From an uncultured Muribaculaceae bacterium (lineage in GTDB: Bacteria; Bacteroidota; Bacteroidia; Bacteroidales; Muribaculaceae), in the NCBI GenBank assembly GCA_910578075.1, contig CAJTPK010000023.1:1-64000 (forward strand): 64,000 bases of DNA, written 5' to 3'. The translations under genes were made by a program, and so were the position numbers. Each line of letters starts with the position of its first letter. The stretch's first letter is position 1. Below are positions 24,678 to 34,197 of the stretch, piece after piece. Under the pieces are notes generated by a model that worked only from the letters and a program-made list of their open reading frames with translations, ran no database searches and was not told the DNA's origin.

Positions 24678-27020
24678 TCAGAATGGGTAACCTATTGAGA
24701 AATGGAACGAATGGTCGCGGTGCCAGTTGGGGCGTATGATAGGCCATGGTTCTGCACCGATTGCAGGATTATGAGCCTTCATACCCATATCGAACCGAAG
24801 CAGGAAATAATTGAAATCGAGCCTCAATCCAAGTCCGTAGGCAGCCGCTATCTCCTTATAAAACGATTTAAACTTAAACATTCCCTCCGGCTGGTTGGGA
24901 TAATTATGGATTGTCCATATATTTCCGGCATCGATGAAGAGCGCGCCCTCAAGAATCCAGAAAAGCTTGGCACGGTATTCAACGCTCATGTCAAGGCGTA
25001 TGTCGCCGCATTGATTTATGAAGTCGCTCACAGAATTAGTGCCAGGGAACCGTCCGGGACCCAAGGTGCGCACGTCCCATCCACGCACTCCATTTGCTCC
25101 TCCTCCGTAGAAACGCTTCTCGAATGGAAGGATGGAGGAGTTACCGTAAGGCACACCTACTCCTGCGCCAAAATGGCAGGCTATGGAGTTGCGGGTGTCG
25201 AAGCTATGGAGATACGAAAAGTCTCCATCAACTTTGGCATATTGTGAATAATGGATGCCGAACACCTTGTAGGGCTGTTCATGGAAGTTGGAGCGATGGT
25301 TGAAGATGCTGCTGATAGCGAAAAGGAAGTTTCCGGCAATCTCGGCATTCACACGCACAGTGTAGATATCCTGTTGCAATGTCCTCGACCAGGGTGTTTC
25401 AGGGCGTTTGTTGGTATGATAGAAGCTATAGCCCATCCTCATTATGAAATGGTCTTCGTAGCTGTATCTCAGCAGAGGGTTGTCGGGGGCGATTTCATCA
25501 AGAAAATCGTTTGTGCTCTCCGGCAGATATACATAATTTATGTCAATTGGAGTGAATGTATGGCGGTTTCTGTTGAAACGTTCCGACCATTTGTAGCTCC
25601 ATCCGGCTGTAGAGATAATACGGGTGTATTCAGGACGTTCCTGATAATTCATGGAGATGTTGAATTCCGTAGTAGCCTTTATCCTGCGTTTGAAGCTCTC
25701 CCGCAGGAACGGAGCCTTGAATTTAGGGAAATTTATGCCAACCTCGGCACCAAGTTCAAGGTATCTGTCATGTATGAGTCCACTCAGGTTTCCGCTTAAA
25801 GATTCATATGCACCGCGTAATTTCGCGGTCAGAGTCTCGGAGCCTTTGGCGATATTACGGTGGGAATAGCTGATACCTGCAGCCACTCCAAGGTCTCCCT
25901 CCGAGTTGGTTCCCTCAAGTTCCGCTGAGAAGCTTTGGCTTTTTGCCCTCGTAAGAAGGATATAGGCGTCGAGCATTCCGAAGTCGCCGAAATCTCCTGC
26001 CGGCAGGAAGCGGATATTAATGAACTTGAGGATATTCAGACGTCCTAATGCGGAATATGTATTGTTTACATCGCGCAGGCTGTATTTTTCACCTTTACGG
26101 ATGAAGCAATTGTCGTAAAGAACGCTTGGCCGCAGGTATTTCTTATTGCCGTAAAGTATGGTTATATCTTTGTAGTCTACGGTATCGGCAGCCTGATAAT
26201 GACGGAAATCTTCGGTTACGCCGGGGTCATAATCCATGACATAGTATATGTTTTTCACAATATACTCCTTATGCGTGTCGATAAGATGTCCGGGGGATCC
26301 GGCAGGATATGGCGGGTTGACGGTCATTGTCAGATCAACATCGAGCGATCCTTCGGTTGTGTCAGCGTTGAATGTTATGAATTCCTTACCGAAAGCGTAA
26401 TAACCGTGATTTCTCAACCGTGTTGTAAGCAGGTCGCGCTGAGTTTCAAGCAGAGATATGTCAAGCGGATCGCCCGGTCGCACTGTGAAATGGAGAGAAT
26501 CTTTCATTATCAGATTCCGGAGGGTATCGTTGGGAAACTGATAGCTTACCGACCTTATGACATGCGGCTTGCCCGGAGCGAGATCAAATTCAACCCGCAT
26601 CTTTTTCTTTTTACGGTTGGCTGTGGTATCGATGGACACCTCGGCGTCAAGGAATCCGGCGTTCATCATCGCTTTGCGGAGCTGAGCGGCATCTGCTACT
26701 GTAGCTGTTGAATCGAAAATCACAGGAGCCTCACCGAGTTTCCGTACCCAACGGTTCCACCATTTTGTGGTGTCGTTACCGCTCATGTTGTATATTCCGA
26801 GACGGAATTTTGTTGACCACAGCATCTTGTGGTTTGGCTGCATCCTGACGTAAGACATCAGTTGCTGTTCGTTTAATCTGCCGGTGGAGTCATTGAGGTT
26901 GATTTTAACCTCGTCCAGAAGATATTTTCCGTCGGGTACATGACGCGAAGAGGAGCATCCCCATAATATGGTCAGGAATGCTACAGCAACCGCGAGTTTT
27001 ATGCCGGAAAAAATCTTCAC
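24678..27020 (-). CDS. tamL: TamL: lipoprotein TamA/BamA-family outer membrane assembly factor
   Basis: This is a 780-residue protein. A lipobox (LWGCSSS, Cys22) follows a hydrophobic signal, so it is a lipoprotein. POTRA-like repeats occupy about residues 30-390 (for example PHVIRSVSYQFPNDTLRNLI) and a C-terminal 16-strand barrel of the surface antigen D15 family occupies about 400-780, with FYGGGANGVRGWDVRTLGPG as the conserved RGW loop and a terminal aromatic HFSIGYPF. Lipidated TamA homologues (TamL) are a Bacteroidota feature and pair with TamB for envelope lipid or protein transport. tamB is not in the window. The gene is flanked at 5 and 10 bp by its operon partners. Confidence 0.9.
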   Translation of the reverse strand: MKIFSGIKLAVAVAFLTILWGCSSSRHVPDGKYLLDEVKINLNDSTGRLNEQQLMSYVRMQPNHKMLWSTKFRLGIYNMSGNDTTKWWNRWVRKLGEAPVIFDSTATVADAAQLRKAMMNAGFLDAEVSIDTTANRKKKKMRVEFDLAPGKPHVIRSVSYQFPNDTLRNLIMKDSLHFTVRPGDPLDISLLETQRDLLTTRLRNHGYYAFGKEFITFNADTTEGSLDVDLTMTVNPPYPAGSPGHLIDTHKEYIVKNIYYVMDYDPGVTEDFRHYQAADTVDYKDITILYGNKKYLRPSVLYDNCFIRKGEKYSLRDVNNTYSALGRLNILKFINIRFLPAGDFGDFGMLDAYILLTRAKSQSFSAELEGTNSEGDLGVAAGISYSHRNIAKGSETLTAKLRGAYESLSGNLSGLIHDRYLELGAEVGINFPKFKAPFLRESFKRRIKATTEFNISMNYQERPEYTRIISTAGWSYKWSERFNRNRHTFTPIDINYVYLPESTNDFLDEIAPDNPLLRYSYEDHFIMRMGYSFYHTNKRPETPWSRTLQQDIYTVRVNAEIAGNFLFAISSIFNHRSNFHEQPYKVFGIHYSQYAKVDGDFSYLHSFDTRNSIACHFGAGVGVPYGNSSILPFEKRFYGGGANGVRGWDVRTLGPGRFPGTNSVSDFINQCGDIRLDMSVEYRAKLFWILEGALFIDAGNIWTIHNYPNQPEGMFKFKSFYKEIAAAYGLGLRLDFNYFLLRFDMGMKAHNPAIGAEPWPIIRPNWHRDHSFHFSIGYPF

Positions 27021-27030
27021 AAGTGCAAAG

Positions 27031-28341
27031 TTAATCGTTTTTATTCTTTTTGCCGAATCCTGGGTCTATTTTGACACAGAGGCACACTGCGAAAGTTGCC
27101 GCGCAACAGAGCATCACCCACCAGAAAAAGTTAACATAACCCTGCGGACCGTCTGCTCCGAATATATGATGTTGCGCCAAAGTGTCGTGGATCCAACCCG
27201 CCGCCATTCCCGGCAGCATCATTCCGAGAGCCATGAATGCAGTACAGAATGCGTAATGCGATGTCTTGCTTTCCCCTCGGCTGAAATATATGAGATATAG
27301 CATGAATGCGGTGAAGCCGAAACCATATCCGAACTGTTCGGTGAATATGGCAGCGCATATCAGATAAAAATTTTCCGGTTGCCACATGGCAAGCCCACAA
27401 TAGAATATGCATGGAAGGGTGAGAGCGAGTGCCATCGGCCACAACCATTTTTTTAATCCTCCGCGGGAAATGGCTATACCTCCGAGAATTCCACCGGCAA
27501 GCAATGCGATGACGCCTACAGTGCCGTTTACAAATCCCACTTGTGCTGTGGTAAGAGCCAGACCTCCGGATTCTCTCGGAGATACAAGAAACGGCTGCAC
27601 AAGTTTCAGACACATAGCCTCAGGCAGGCGGTATAGCAGCATAAACAGCAGAGCCGATATGATATGCGGTTTTTGAAAGAATGTAACAAACGTCTTCGCG
27701 AAATCACGTAAGATGGTTGAAGGTGTTACCCCATCCATCGGACGGTCAGCTTCAGCCTTGGGCATGAAGCGTGTATGATAAAGCGCGATGAGGAAGAAGA
27801 ATACACCCAGAAGTAGGAATATGCGCGACCAAGCTGATGCAACACTGTCGCAATTTAGCTCGAGCACTCCGGCGAGCATAACGAGGCCGCCTTGTCCGAT
27901 TACAGATGCAATCCGGTAGAATGTGGAGCGTACGCCGACAAATGCCGCCTGTTCATGAGCCGGAAGCTCAATCATATAATATCCATCGGCAGCTATGTCA
28001 TGTGTAGCTGAGAAAAATGCTGTCAGCCAGAAGAAAATCAGTGTGGAGGTGAAGAAGAATGATGTAGGTAGAAGCAGACCTATCGCGGCAAGTGAGAATG
28101 CCATAAGAAACTGCATGGCTATAGTCCACAACCGTTTTGTTTTAAAAAGGTCTACAAATGGACTCCAGAATGGCTTTATTACCCACGGAAGATAGAGCCA
28201 TCCGGTGAAGAAGGCCATTTCTGACAACCCTATTCCCATGTTGTGATACATAAGCACTGTCAATGTATTGACAGCGAAATAGGGGAGTCCTTCGGCTATG
28301 TATGTGGTAGGAATCCACAGCCATGGTGATTTTTGCGACAT
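27031..28341 (-). CDS. MFS transporter, AmpG-like muropeptide permease family
   Basis: This 436-residue protein has about 12 membrane segments. PWLWIPTTYIAEGLPYFAVNTLTVLMYHNMG at the N-terminus, FSATHDIAADGYYMIEL near residues 111-127 and FTGWLYLPWVIKPFWSPFVD near 41-60 are the marks of the AmpG/SLC33 branch of the MFS. AmpG imports anhydro-muropeptides for cell-wall recycling. Ten bp separates it from tamL and 19 bp from the DUF4922 gene. The operon also holds an amidase-fold protein, which supports a cell-wall role. Substrate assignment remains inference because distant AmpG-like proteins carry other solutes. Confidence 0.82.
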   Translation of the reverse strand: MSQKSPWLWIPTTYIAEGLPYFAVNTLTVLMYHNMGIGLSEMAFFTGWLYLPWVIKPFWSPFVDLFKTKRLWTIAMQFLMAFSLAAIGLLLPTSFFFTSTLIFFWLTAFFSATHDIAADGYYMIELPAHEQAAFVGVRSTFYRIASVIGQGGLVMLAGVLELNCDSVASAWSRIFLLLGVFFFLIALYHTRFMPKAEADRPMDGVTPSTILRDFAKTFVTFFQKPHIISALLFMLLYRLPEAMCLKLVQPFLVSPRESGGLALTTAQVGFVNGTVGVIALLAGGILGGIAISRGGLKKWLWPMALALTLPCIFYCGLAMWQPENFYLICAAIFTEQFGYGFGFTAFMLYLIYFSRGESKTSHYAFCTAFMALGMMLPGMAAGWIHDTLAQHHIFGADGPQGYVNFFWWVMLCCAATFAVCLCVKIDPGFGKKNKND

Positions 28342-28360
28342 TTCAGTTTATTAAATATTT

Positions 28361-29308
28361 CTAACATGCTTGGAAATGCTCACGTATTTCCCTGGGCAGT
28401 GGCCCTTGGAATGCTGTGTCGGCATAAATTCGCTTCACTGTCTCATGTGTAAGCCTGCGGAAATCCTCATTGCGGGGCACGATCATCAATCCTGCCATAT
28501 CAACGGCTCCCGGACTAATCACGAATCGTTCCCCTTCCGGTAGTGAATAAAGAGAAGGGCGGTGTGCCCGTCTGGGAACAATGACTATCCTGAGATACCC
28601 ACTGTCGGAAATCCAGAAGAAGGCGTTTACCAGTCCATGATCCTTTTTGCCGGTTGCAGCATCAATGCCGAATGCATCCTCGGCTTTTGAAAGGTTTAGC
28701 AATCCTGACATTCCGGGTCCGATGATCGCACTCATGAAATTGAAAGGTAACTCAAGTCCGAATTCCTCACTTGACATCCATCCTTTATTCTCTAACGGAT
28801 GGTGTTTTTCCACAAGCTCAACGATGGGAAGTTCGGATTTTAGCATTGCCTGACAGTGCAGATGGTCGGGCGCGGAAGCTCCGGCTCTTGCTCCGTTGAA
28901 AAATATCACAAGCCCCGGGGCAGATTCCGCCATAGTGGCCATGTCAAGCGGTATTCTGTCCTGTGGTATGTGTTTTTTCGCTGCAATGGTGAAATGCACC
29001 GGAAGAATCGGATATGGGTTCACAAGAAGTTCCCAATTATCATCGGGCCATGCTGCTGTCATCTGCTCGGCAGGACGGTTCTCAGAACATAGGAAGCAAG
29101 CTCTGCCTGCTATGGATTCTTTACTTACATCTGCACCGGTGGAGCGTATACGGGCCGGGTTCAACTGCGCTGAAGATGGAAAATCTCCGCAATGAAGCGC
29201 TTTGCGTTCAACATGCATCAGCATGTCGAAATTTGATTTTGCAAGCGGCCAACTGAGCAGCTGCTCCTCAATGATATCGTTTATATGTTCAACGGATAGC
29301 TTATGCAT
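28361..29308 (-). CDS. DUF4922 protein, HIT/GalT-type nucleotidyl phosphorylase or transferase
   Basis: This 315-residue protein has the histidine-triad variant HLHCQ at about residues 148-152 inside SAPDHLHCQAM. The HxHxQ form is that of GalT, Ap4A phosphorylase and GDP-hexose phosphorylases rather than of small HIT hydrolases. A CFLC pair near residue 71 and ELLVNPYPILPVHFTI near 91-106 also fit this superfamily (compare GDP-sugar phosphorylase). It should form a nucleotidyl-His intermediate and either split or swap a nucleotide sugar. Its neighbours 12 and 19 bp away are a GT2 and an AmpG-like permease. The substrate is unknown. Confidence 0.8.
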   Translation of the reverse strand: MHKLSVEHINDIIEEQLLSWPLAKSNFDMLMHVERKALHCGDFPSSAQLNPARIRSTGADVSKESIAGRACFLCSENRPAEQMTAAWPDDNWELLVNPYPILPVHFTIAAKKHIPQDRIPLDMATMAESAPGLVIFFNGARAGASAPDHLHCQAMLKSELPIVELVEKHHPLENKGWMSSEEFGLELPFNFMSAIIGPGMSGLLNLSKAEDAFGIDAATGKKDHGLVNAFFWISDSGYLRIVIVPRRAHRPSLYSLPEGERFVISPGAVDMAGLMIVPRNEDFRRLTHETVKRIYADTAFQGPLPREIREHFQAC

Positions 29309-29320
29309 GTTAATAGGTTA

Positions 29321-30796
29321 TCAGAACGGTAGATCCTGGTCATCTCCGTCAAAATCATCAAAATCGTCAAAATCATCGAATCCGTCATCCTCAAGCCATG
29401 GGCGGTCAGGATCTCCGTCGGGATTCATCATTGATCCGAAATCAGGGAAAGGCATTCCGTGTGTCGGACGGTTCTGCATATTCTGACGAACTCTTGCCAT
29501 AAGCTCGATTGAGCGTAAACAGTCCTTATAATTGTTGTTGGCGTTGGTTTTCTCAATAGAGAGTGCGGCATCTGAGTTCCCTTCCCATCGACGGCATAGG
29601 TAAAGTGGGTCGTAGATTCTGCCGATACTGTATTCCCGACTGATTCGCAGAGCCATGGCGTAATCCTCTCCGTAGCTTACATTCGGGAAGAGTATTTTGC
29701 GCGCGATAGGGGTGAAAAAAGCTCTCGGTGCTCCGAAGCCGTTGATGCGCAGGGCGTTGTTCGGTCCATTTGTGTCAGTCCATTCCTCATGGCTTATAAG
29801 ACCCGGAGGAATCGGGTTCCCTTCAAAATCCACCATCATGTAGCTGCCGATTACCATACCATAGCTGCCGGCACGGAACTTGCTCACTATTGTTCTCAAC
29901 ACATCCGGGGAATTATACAGGTCATCAGAATCAAGCTGAACCGCAAATCTTCCGCAATGTTCCGACAAGAGGGCACGGTTCCAGCAGCCTCCGATTCCAA
30001 GGTTCTCATCAGAGCTGACCTTGATTAGTTTCAATCTTGGGTCTGAAACTTTTTCAAGCATTTCGCGTGTGCCGTCGGTAGAGTCATTATCGACAACGAT
30101 CACATTGAAATCAAAATCGCAATTCTGCTGCAGGGCTGAATTCACAGCATCCATGACAGTCCTTGCGCGGTTTCTTACCGGAATCACCACAGATGCCTCA
30201 ACCGGAAATTCCTCACAGTCATAATCCACAATTATGGTTCCGGGAGTAACCAGCCCGTCGATCTGACGGAGATGGTCGGTAAGCGCTTTCTCCATCTGCA
30301 GCTGATAAGCACGGTTGCGAGGATCTACATAGTCATGTTGCTTCTCACCGCTCTTGCGGTAGTCGGCGCGGGTGGCGGTGTAGAGATATTCCGGAATCAT
30401 AGCCATCATTTTGCCGATGGTGATTCTGAGACGCAGAGAATACCAGCCGCCATCGAGCATGTCAGATTCTTCTCCGCTGAAATCTTCCGTGGCTGAAAGC
30501 ACATCTGCGGCATTAAGCAACACCAAAGGTCCGAAATCAAAATCATCGCGCACGGATCCCGGCTGATAGTCGTTAACAGGATGCAGCATTATGGAGCCAT
30601 CACTGTTCCTTTCCCTGAAATAGGAATATGTGAGTGTTGAGTCAATTTCAGAGGCTATTTCTGTGAATCTATGCACACAGTGAGGGTCAAGTTCTATCTC
30701 CCGGTCATCAAGCTGCACGAGCACATATTGCTCAAGAGGCATTCTGAAGATTTCCTCCCTGAGATTATTGACATTGGTGAATCTTATGATGTTCAT
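29321..30796 (-). CDS. GT2 glycosyltransferase with ~200-residue N-terminal extension and acidic FDD tail
   Basis: This is a 491-residue protein. A GT-A domain at about 195-430 shows EASVVIPVRNRARTVMDAVNSAL, VVDNDSTDGTREML, NLGIGGCWNRAL and the DxD-type motif QLDSDDLYNSP. The N-terminal ~195 residues are not a recognised glycosyltransferase part and include YSYFRERNSDGSIMLHPVNDYQPGSVRDDFDFGPLVL, which suggests a second domain of unknown role. The C-terminus ends in FDD repeats from a 9-bp tandem. No membrane helix is apparent, so it is likely cytoplasmic. It is conserved in order with the DUF4922 and amidase-fold genes (gaps 12 and 17 bp), suggesting a joint glycan pathway. Confidence 0.85.
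   Translation of the reverse strand: MNIIRFTNVNNLREEIFRMPLEQYVLVQLDDREIELDPHCVHRFTEIASEIDSTLTYSYFRERNSDGSIMLHPVNDYQPGSVRDDFDFGPLVLLNAADVLSATEDFSGEESDMLDGGWYSLRLRITIGKMMAMIPEYLYTATRADYRKSGEKQHDYVDPRNRAYQLQMEKALTDHLRQIDGLVTPGTIIVDYDCEEFPVEASVVIPVRNRARTVMDAVNSALQQNCDFDFNVIVVDNDSTDGTREMLEKVSDPRLKLIKVSSDENLGIGGCWNRALLSEHCGRFAVQLDSDDLYNSPDVLRTIVSKFRAGSYGMVIGSYMMVDFEGNPIPPGLISHEEWTDTNGPNNALRINGFGAPRAFFTPIARKILFPNVSYGEDYAMALRISREYSIGRIYDPLYLCRRWEGNSDAALSIEKTNANNNYKDCLRSIELMARVRQNMQNRPTHGMPFPDFGSMMNPDGDPDRPWLEDDGFDDFDDFDDFDGDDQDLPF
29349..29393 (-). repeat. 9-bp tandem repeat encoding the FDD tail
   Basis: Five 9-bp units on the plus strand (TCAAAATCA, TCAAAATCG, TCAAAATCA, TCGAATCCG, TCATCCTCA) encode Phe-Asp-Asp type triplets at the C-terminus of the GT2 protein. 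The in-frame period means length changes by slippage would not break the gene. Confidence 0.85.
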
Positions 30797-30813
30797 GATT
30801 GTAGATTGTTCTA

Positions 30814-33800
30814 TTATTTAGAAGATTTGAGGAATTCCGACATGATCCTGTCGCGGTCTGCCTTTTCGGTTAAAGTCTCTAAGGGCACAGACATTATAAG
30901 ATTATGGCTACGTCCGCGATCCACGATATATCCTGCCGGAAGATTGGTGTCGGTGAAGGTGAGTATCTCTTCAGCTTTTGCCCCAGGAGCGGGTGCAAGG
31001 GCATCCGGATTCTGCACGATATAACACTCTTCATTGAGGGTGGAGGAATATCTAACTCTCCTGCCATCGGAGGTGCGTAACTCCCCTGAACGACTCACAT
31101 CTGAGTTCTCAGCCGGAACAACACCTAACACTATTTCCCCGAAGTTGCGGTCTTCATCCCCGTATCTGAATCCGAAGATGTCGGAAACTATATTTTCCCC
31201 GCTGACGAGTAGATTGCCCCCTCCATCTGAGAAGAGGCGTAGCTGGTGCTCAAGTTCTGGTGAGAATGTGCGGAATTTAAGTCCGCTCTTGCCGTTGCCG
31301 ATTATGCCTGCTTTCTGTTTGCCGAGAATCAGATCGACATTTTTGTAATTTGAAAGTTTTACGTTACCGCTTTCAACAGCTCCTACACTTGCCGAAACGA
31401 ATCCAAAACCTGCATCAGCTATTGATTCTCCATGGATAGCAGGGAAATCGAAAGTGTTGCCGGCTATTATCTGGGTCGTGTGATTCGATCCGCTTCTTCC
31501 GAAAGCTTCTCCGGAATTGCGGTTGAATTCAGTCTGGTATCCGGTGAAGGATATGTCTTTGATATATGGAACACCAAAATCTTTATCGGATTCAAAACCT
31601 GCATTGTTGCCGTCCTTGAAGTTTGCCGGACCGCTTACGCGGGTGAAACCATTGACCACAAGCACAGGTTTCTTCTCACCGGGAGCTTCTCTGAGCGCGA
31701 GTGTCTCGGATGGGAACGATTGCCCTCCCTTGTTGATGGCAATGATTCTGAAACTGTGAATTTCATTGTCAGCCACCTTAAGATCGTAATGCGTTTTTGA
31801 TGTTTCTCCGATCTTGTGGAATCCGAGTTCGCCCTGATTCCGTCCGAGGATGACATACTTGTCGGGCATAGCAGTCTCTTCCAGCGGATCCGGAGTGGGT
31901 TCCCAGCTAAGTCTGTAAAGGTTTTTCTTTTCGCGCATGATGGCGAAATTTTTAACGGGCAAAGGTTGTATTACAAGTTCCCTGTCTTTTCTCTCGGCAA
32001 GGAATCTTGCAAGACCTTTGTAAATAGCGCGGCCGACAGTGAAGCGGAAAGAAGGATCAAGCCCATACATCATATCAGCGAAATTCTGATGGCTCAGAAG
32101 CTCTATCAGAGTTGTGGGCACTTCAGGCACACGCGCCTCCACATATGATTTGTCCCACATCGAGCGTCTGGTCCATGACGGCTCGTATTGGCGTCTGATG
32201 TCATTGGTGATCTGTCGCATCACAAGGTCAGTGAGCATACGGGAGTTGATTCTCGGGGTGCCATCGCGATATGAATCGCCATTTTGGGTGAAGTATATTC
32301 CCAATGTTCCCACGAATGAGTCATCAGCTCTCTTTCCTGCGTCGCTATGAAGGGCAAACGATAGATCCACCGGGATATTCAGACCTTCTCTGTTGGGGAG
32401 AACGCGGGAACCTCCGGCAAGGTAGTTGACCCAATGACCACGTGAGGTGTAATCATCTTTGTAATCGTCAGAACCATGATAGGGCGAATATATCGATTCC
32501 GGAAAACCGGCCCATTGCAGCCAGTAGCGGGCTCCTTCAAGAAAACGAGGCATGCCAGATGTGCGGAATGTAGGCGCTACTCCAGGTTTTGCGGGAGCGT
32601 CATAGTTGCCGGTCACGGTGGGGTCTGCAGGAACCGATGTGTCGGAAACATCCCCGCTTTCCTCTGTTGTTTCCTCGTCGGTCTCGGTTTCCTCATCATC
32701 TGAGGCTTCGGAGTCATCTTCTGATTCAGCCTCGACTTCCGTCTCGGCACTGTCGGAAGAGTTTTCCGGGGTGGATGGGTCGTAATATATATCTGAGCGT
32801 CGGTCGGAGCGGGCGATGTTGCCCATGCCACCTCCTATTTTTACGGCATCAGCGGTTACCGTCATCCCTTCCCCTTTCTCTGAAATGTTAGATAGTGTCA
32901 CAACAGGCTCCGTATCGCTGTAACCCTTGGTAAGAGGGAATGTGCCGAGATATATCCAGGTGCCTCCCCCCATAGTCTGGTTGACACGGAATTCTTTGGA
33001 GCCTCCTGAATAGTTTACAGTATAATGAGCGTCTTCCACCGAATTGGGGAAGGATTTATAGCTGACGTAGACGGCATATTCCCCATCTTCCGGAATATCT
33101 GCGTACCATGCAGCCACAGATGGTTTTCCACCGGTGACGGTTGTGGTCTGGCGATAAGTTCCGTTTTCAAACGGATTCTCCGTGTCACGGAAATCCGGTA
33201 GGTCGTAGATGAATCCTTCAAGATCTCCTGTTATCCAAGGAGTGCTGCCTGTCATCTCTTTATAATATGGCTGGGAGAAAATCTGACCCTCGTCATTTGT
33301 GTCATTATCAACGATGACTTCATTGCGGTTTGTGTCGCGCTCGCGCGGCAGCATGACGTAAGCACCTGCGTTCTCAAGCATTGGAACCACATAGGGCAAT
33401 ATGTAGCTCATGGTGTAGGTGTCCTCAAGCGACTGGAACAGCACCGGACGTTGCCACATCCAGGCTCCTGAGCCTGGTTTGAAGTAGCGCCCATGGGAAT
33501 GCCACAATGCTATGATGTCGTTCTCCATCCCTTTGTCTGGCTTTACAAACGGATTAGCCTCTACTACAAAAGGCGGATTTTTTCTGAATTTTTCAGGAAG
33601 TTTGTCGACTTTGGTAATATAATATGCCAATCCCTTCTGACCGACATTCAGATTCACCCTGTAATCCGATATGGAATCGGGCAAAGCTGCCTGCACGTGG
33701 TATGAAAGAGAATCTATCAATTCACGGGTCACAGGAAGATATGTGAAATTCTCATTGAGGCTTACCCTGGCTGTTTTTGAAAGTTTATCAGGCTTTACAC

Positions 33801-34137
33801 TGTTTACACGCAAGCCACCGGGGTTAAGGTTGGATGGAATCCAGTCGATGAGACGCTGGTTTACGGTAAGCGTGAGCGAATCGTTTGAAGGCTGCTCCGG
33901 TGGTGGGGTCTGCGCCTTTACAACACGGCGGGATTTTTTACGTGTTGTCCTTTTTTTGCGTTTTGTAGACTTTCTCGAGTTTCTTTTTTTTGAACTTTTG
34001 GATTTTTTGGATACTGTTTGGGTGGTCTTTGCTTTTGAACGCTTTTTTGCAGCCTGGGATTCCACCGAATCAAATCCGGCGAGAACTATTACTGCTGCAA
34101 TTATTATGTATAAGAATCTTCTGAATTTCATTTCCAA
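30814..34137 (-). CDS. Large exported amidase-fold protein (annotated xanthan-lyase/golvesin type in relatives)
   Basis: This is a 1107-residue protein. It has an N-terminal signal or anchor (residues ~5-28), a Lys/Arg/Ser-rich stretch (30-73), an N-acetylmuramoyl-L-alanine amidase-like fold split around a golvesin-type beta domain, an acidic low-complexity insert (~455-500), and C-terminal beta domains including a fibronectin-like segment (PVKNFAIMREKKNLYRLSWEPTPDP). Amidase-like zinc positions are suggested by ALWHSHGRYF, DLSFALHSDAG and TTLIELLSHQNF, with LPRERDTNRNE in between. It should act on peptidoglycan or an envelope glycan outside the inner membrane. An alternative ATG lies two codons downstream. 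It is the first gene of the seven-gene operon. Confidence 0.78.
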   Translation of the reverse strand: MEMKFRRFLYIIIAAVIVLAGFDSVESQAAKKRSKAKTTQTVSKKSKSSKKRNSRKSTKRKKRTTRKKSRRVVKAQTPPPEQPSNDSLTLTVNQRLIDWIPSNLNPGGLRVNSVKPDKLSKTARVSLNENFTYLPVTRELIDSLSYHVQAALPDSISDYRVNLNVGQKGLAYYITKVDKLPEKFRKNPPFVVEANPFVKPDKGMENDIIALWHSHGRYFKPGSGAWMWQRPVLFQSLEDTYTMSYILPYVVPMLENAGAYVMLPRERDTNRNEVIVDNDTNDEGQIFSQPYYKEMTGSTPWITGDLEGFIYDLPDFRDTENPFENGTYRQTTTVTGGKPSVAAWYADIPEDGEYAVYVSYKSFPNSVEDAHYTVNYSGGSKEFRVNQTMGGGTWIYLGTFPLTKGYSDTEPVVTLSNISEKGEGMTVTADAVKIGGGMGNIARSDRRSDIYYDPSTPENSSDSAETEVEAESEDDSEASDDEETETDEETTEESGDVSDTSVPADPTVTGNYDAPAKPGVAPTFRTSGMPRFLEGARYWLQWAGFPESIYSPYHGSDDYKDDYTSRGHWVNYLAGGSRVLPNREGLNIPVDLSFALHSDAGKRADDSFVGTLGIYFTQNGDSYRDGTPRINSRMLTDLVMRQITNDIRRQYEPSWTRRSMWDKSYVEARVPEVPTTLIELLSHQNFADMMYGLDPSFRFTVGRAIYKGLARFLAERKDRELVIQPLPVKNFAIMREKKNLYRLSWEPTPDPLEETAMPDKYVILGRNQGELGFHKIGETSKTHYDLKVADNEIHSFRIIAINKGGQSFPSETLALREAPGEKKPVLVVNGFTRVSGPANFKDGNNAGFESDKDFGVPYIKDISFTGYQTEFNRNSGEAFGRSGSNHTTQIIAGNTFDFPAIHGESIADAGFGFVSASVGAVESGNVKLSNYKNVDLILGKQKAGIIGNGKSGLKFRTFSPELEHQLRLFSDGGGNLLVSGENIVSDIFGFRYGDEDRNFGEIVLGVVPAENSDVSRSGELRTSDGRRVRYSSTLNEECYIVQNPDALAPAPGAKAEEILTFTDTNLPAGYIVDRGRSHNLIMSVPLETLTEKADRDRIMSEFLKSSK

Positions 34138-34197
34138 ATTATGGTTATATCAGTTGCCAACGCTTCCCAACCGTGGGCGCGATAATTAGACAGACTA

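Noticed and set aside
24673..24747. Upstream ATG of the HAD phosphatase
   Set aside because: It would add 25 Pro/Arg-rich residues and overlap tamL. The conserved HAD start MKKLVIFDLDGT begins at 24672.
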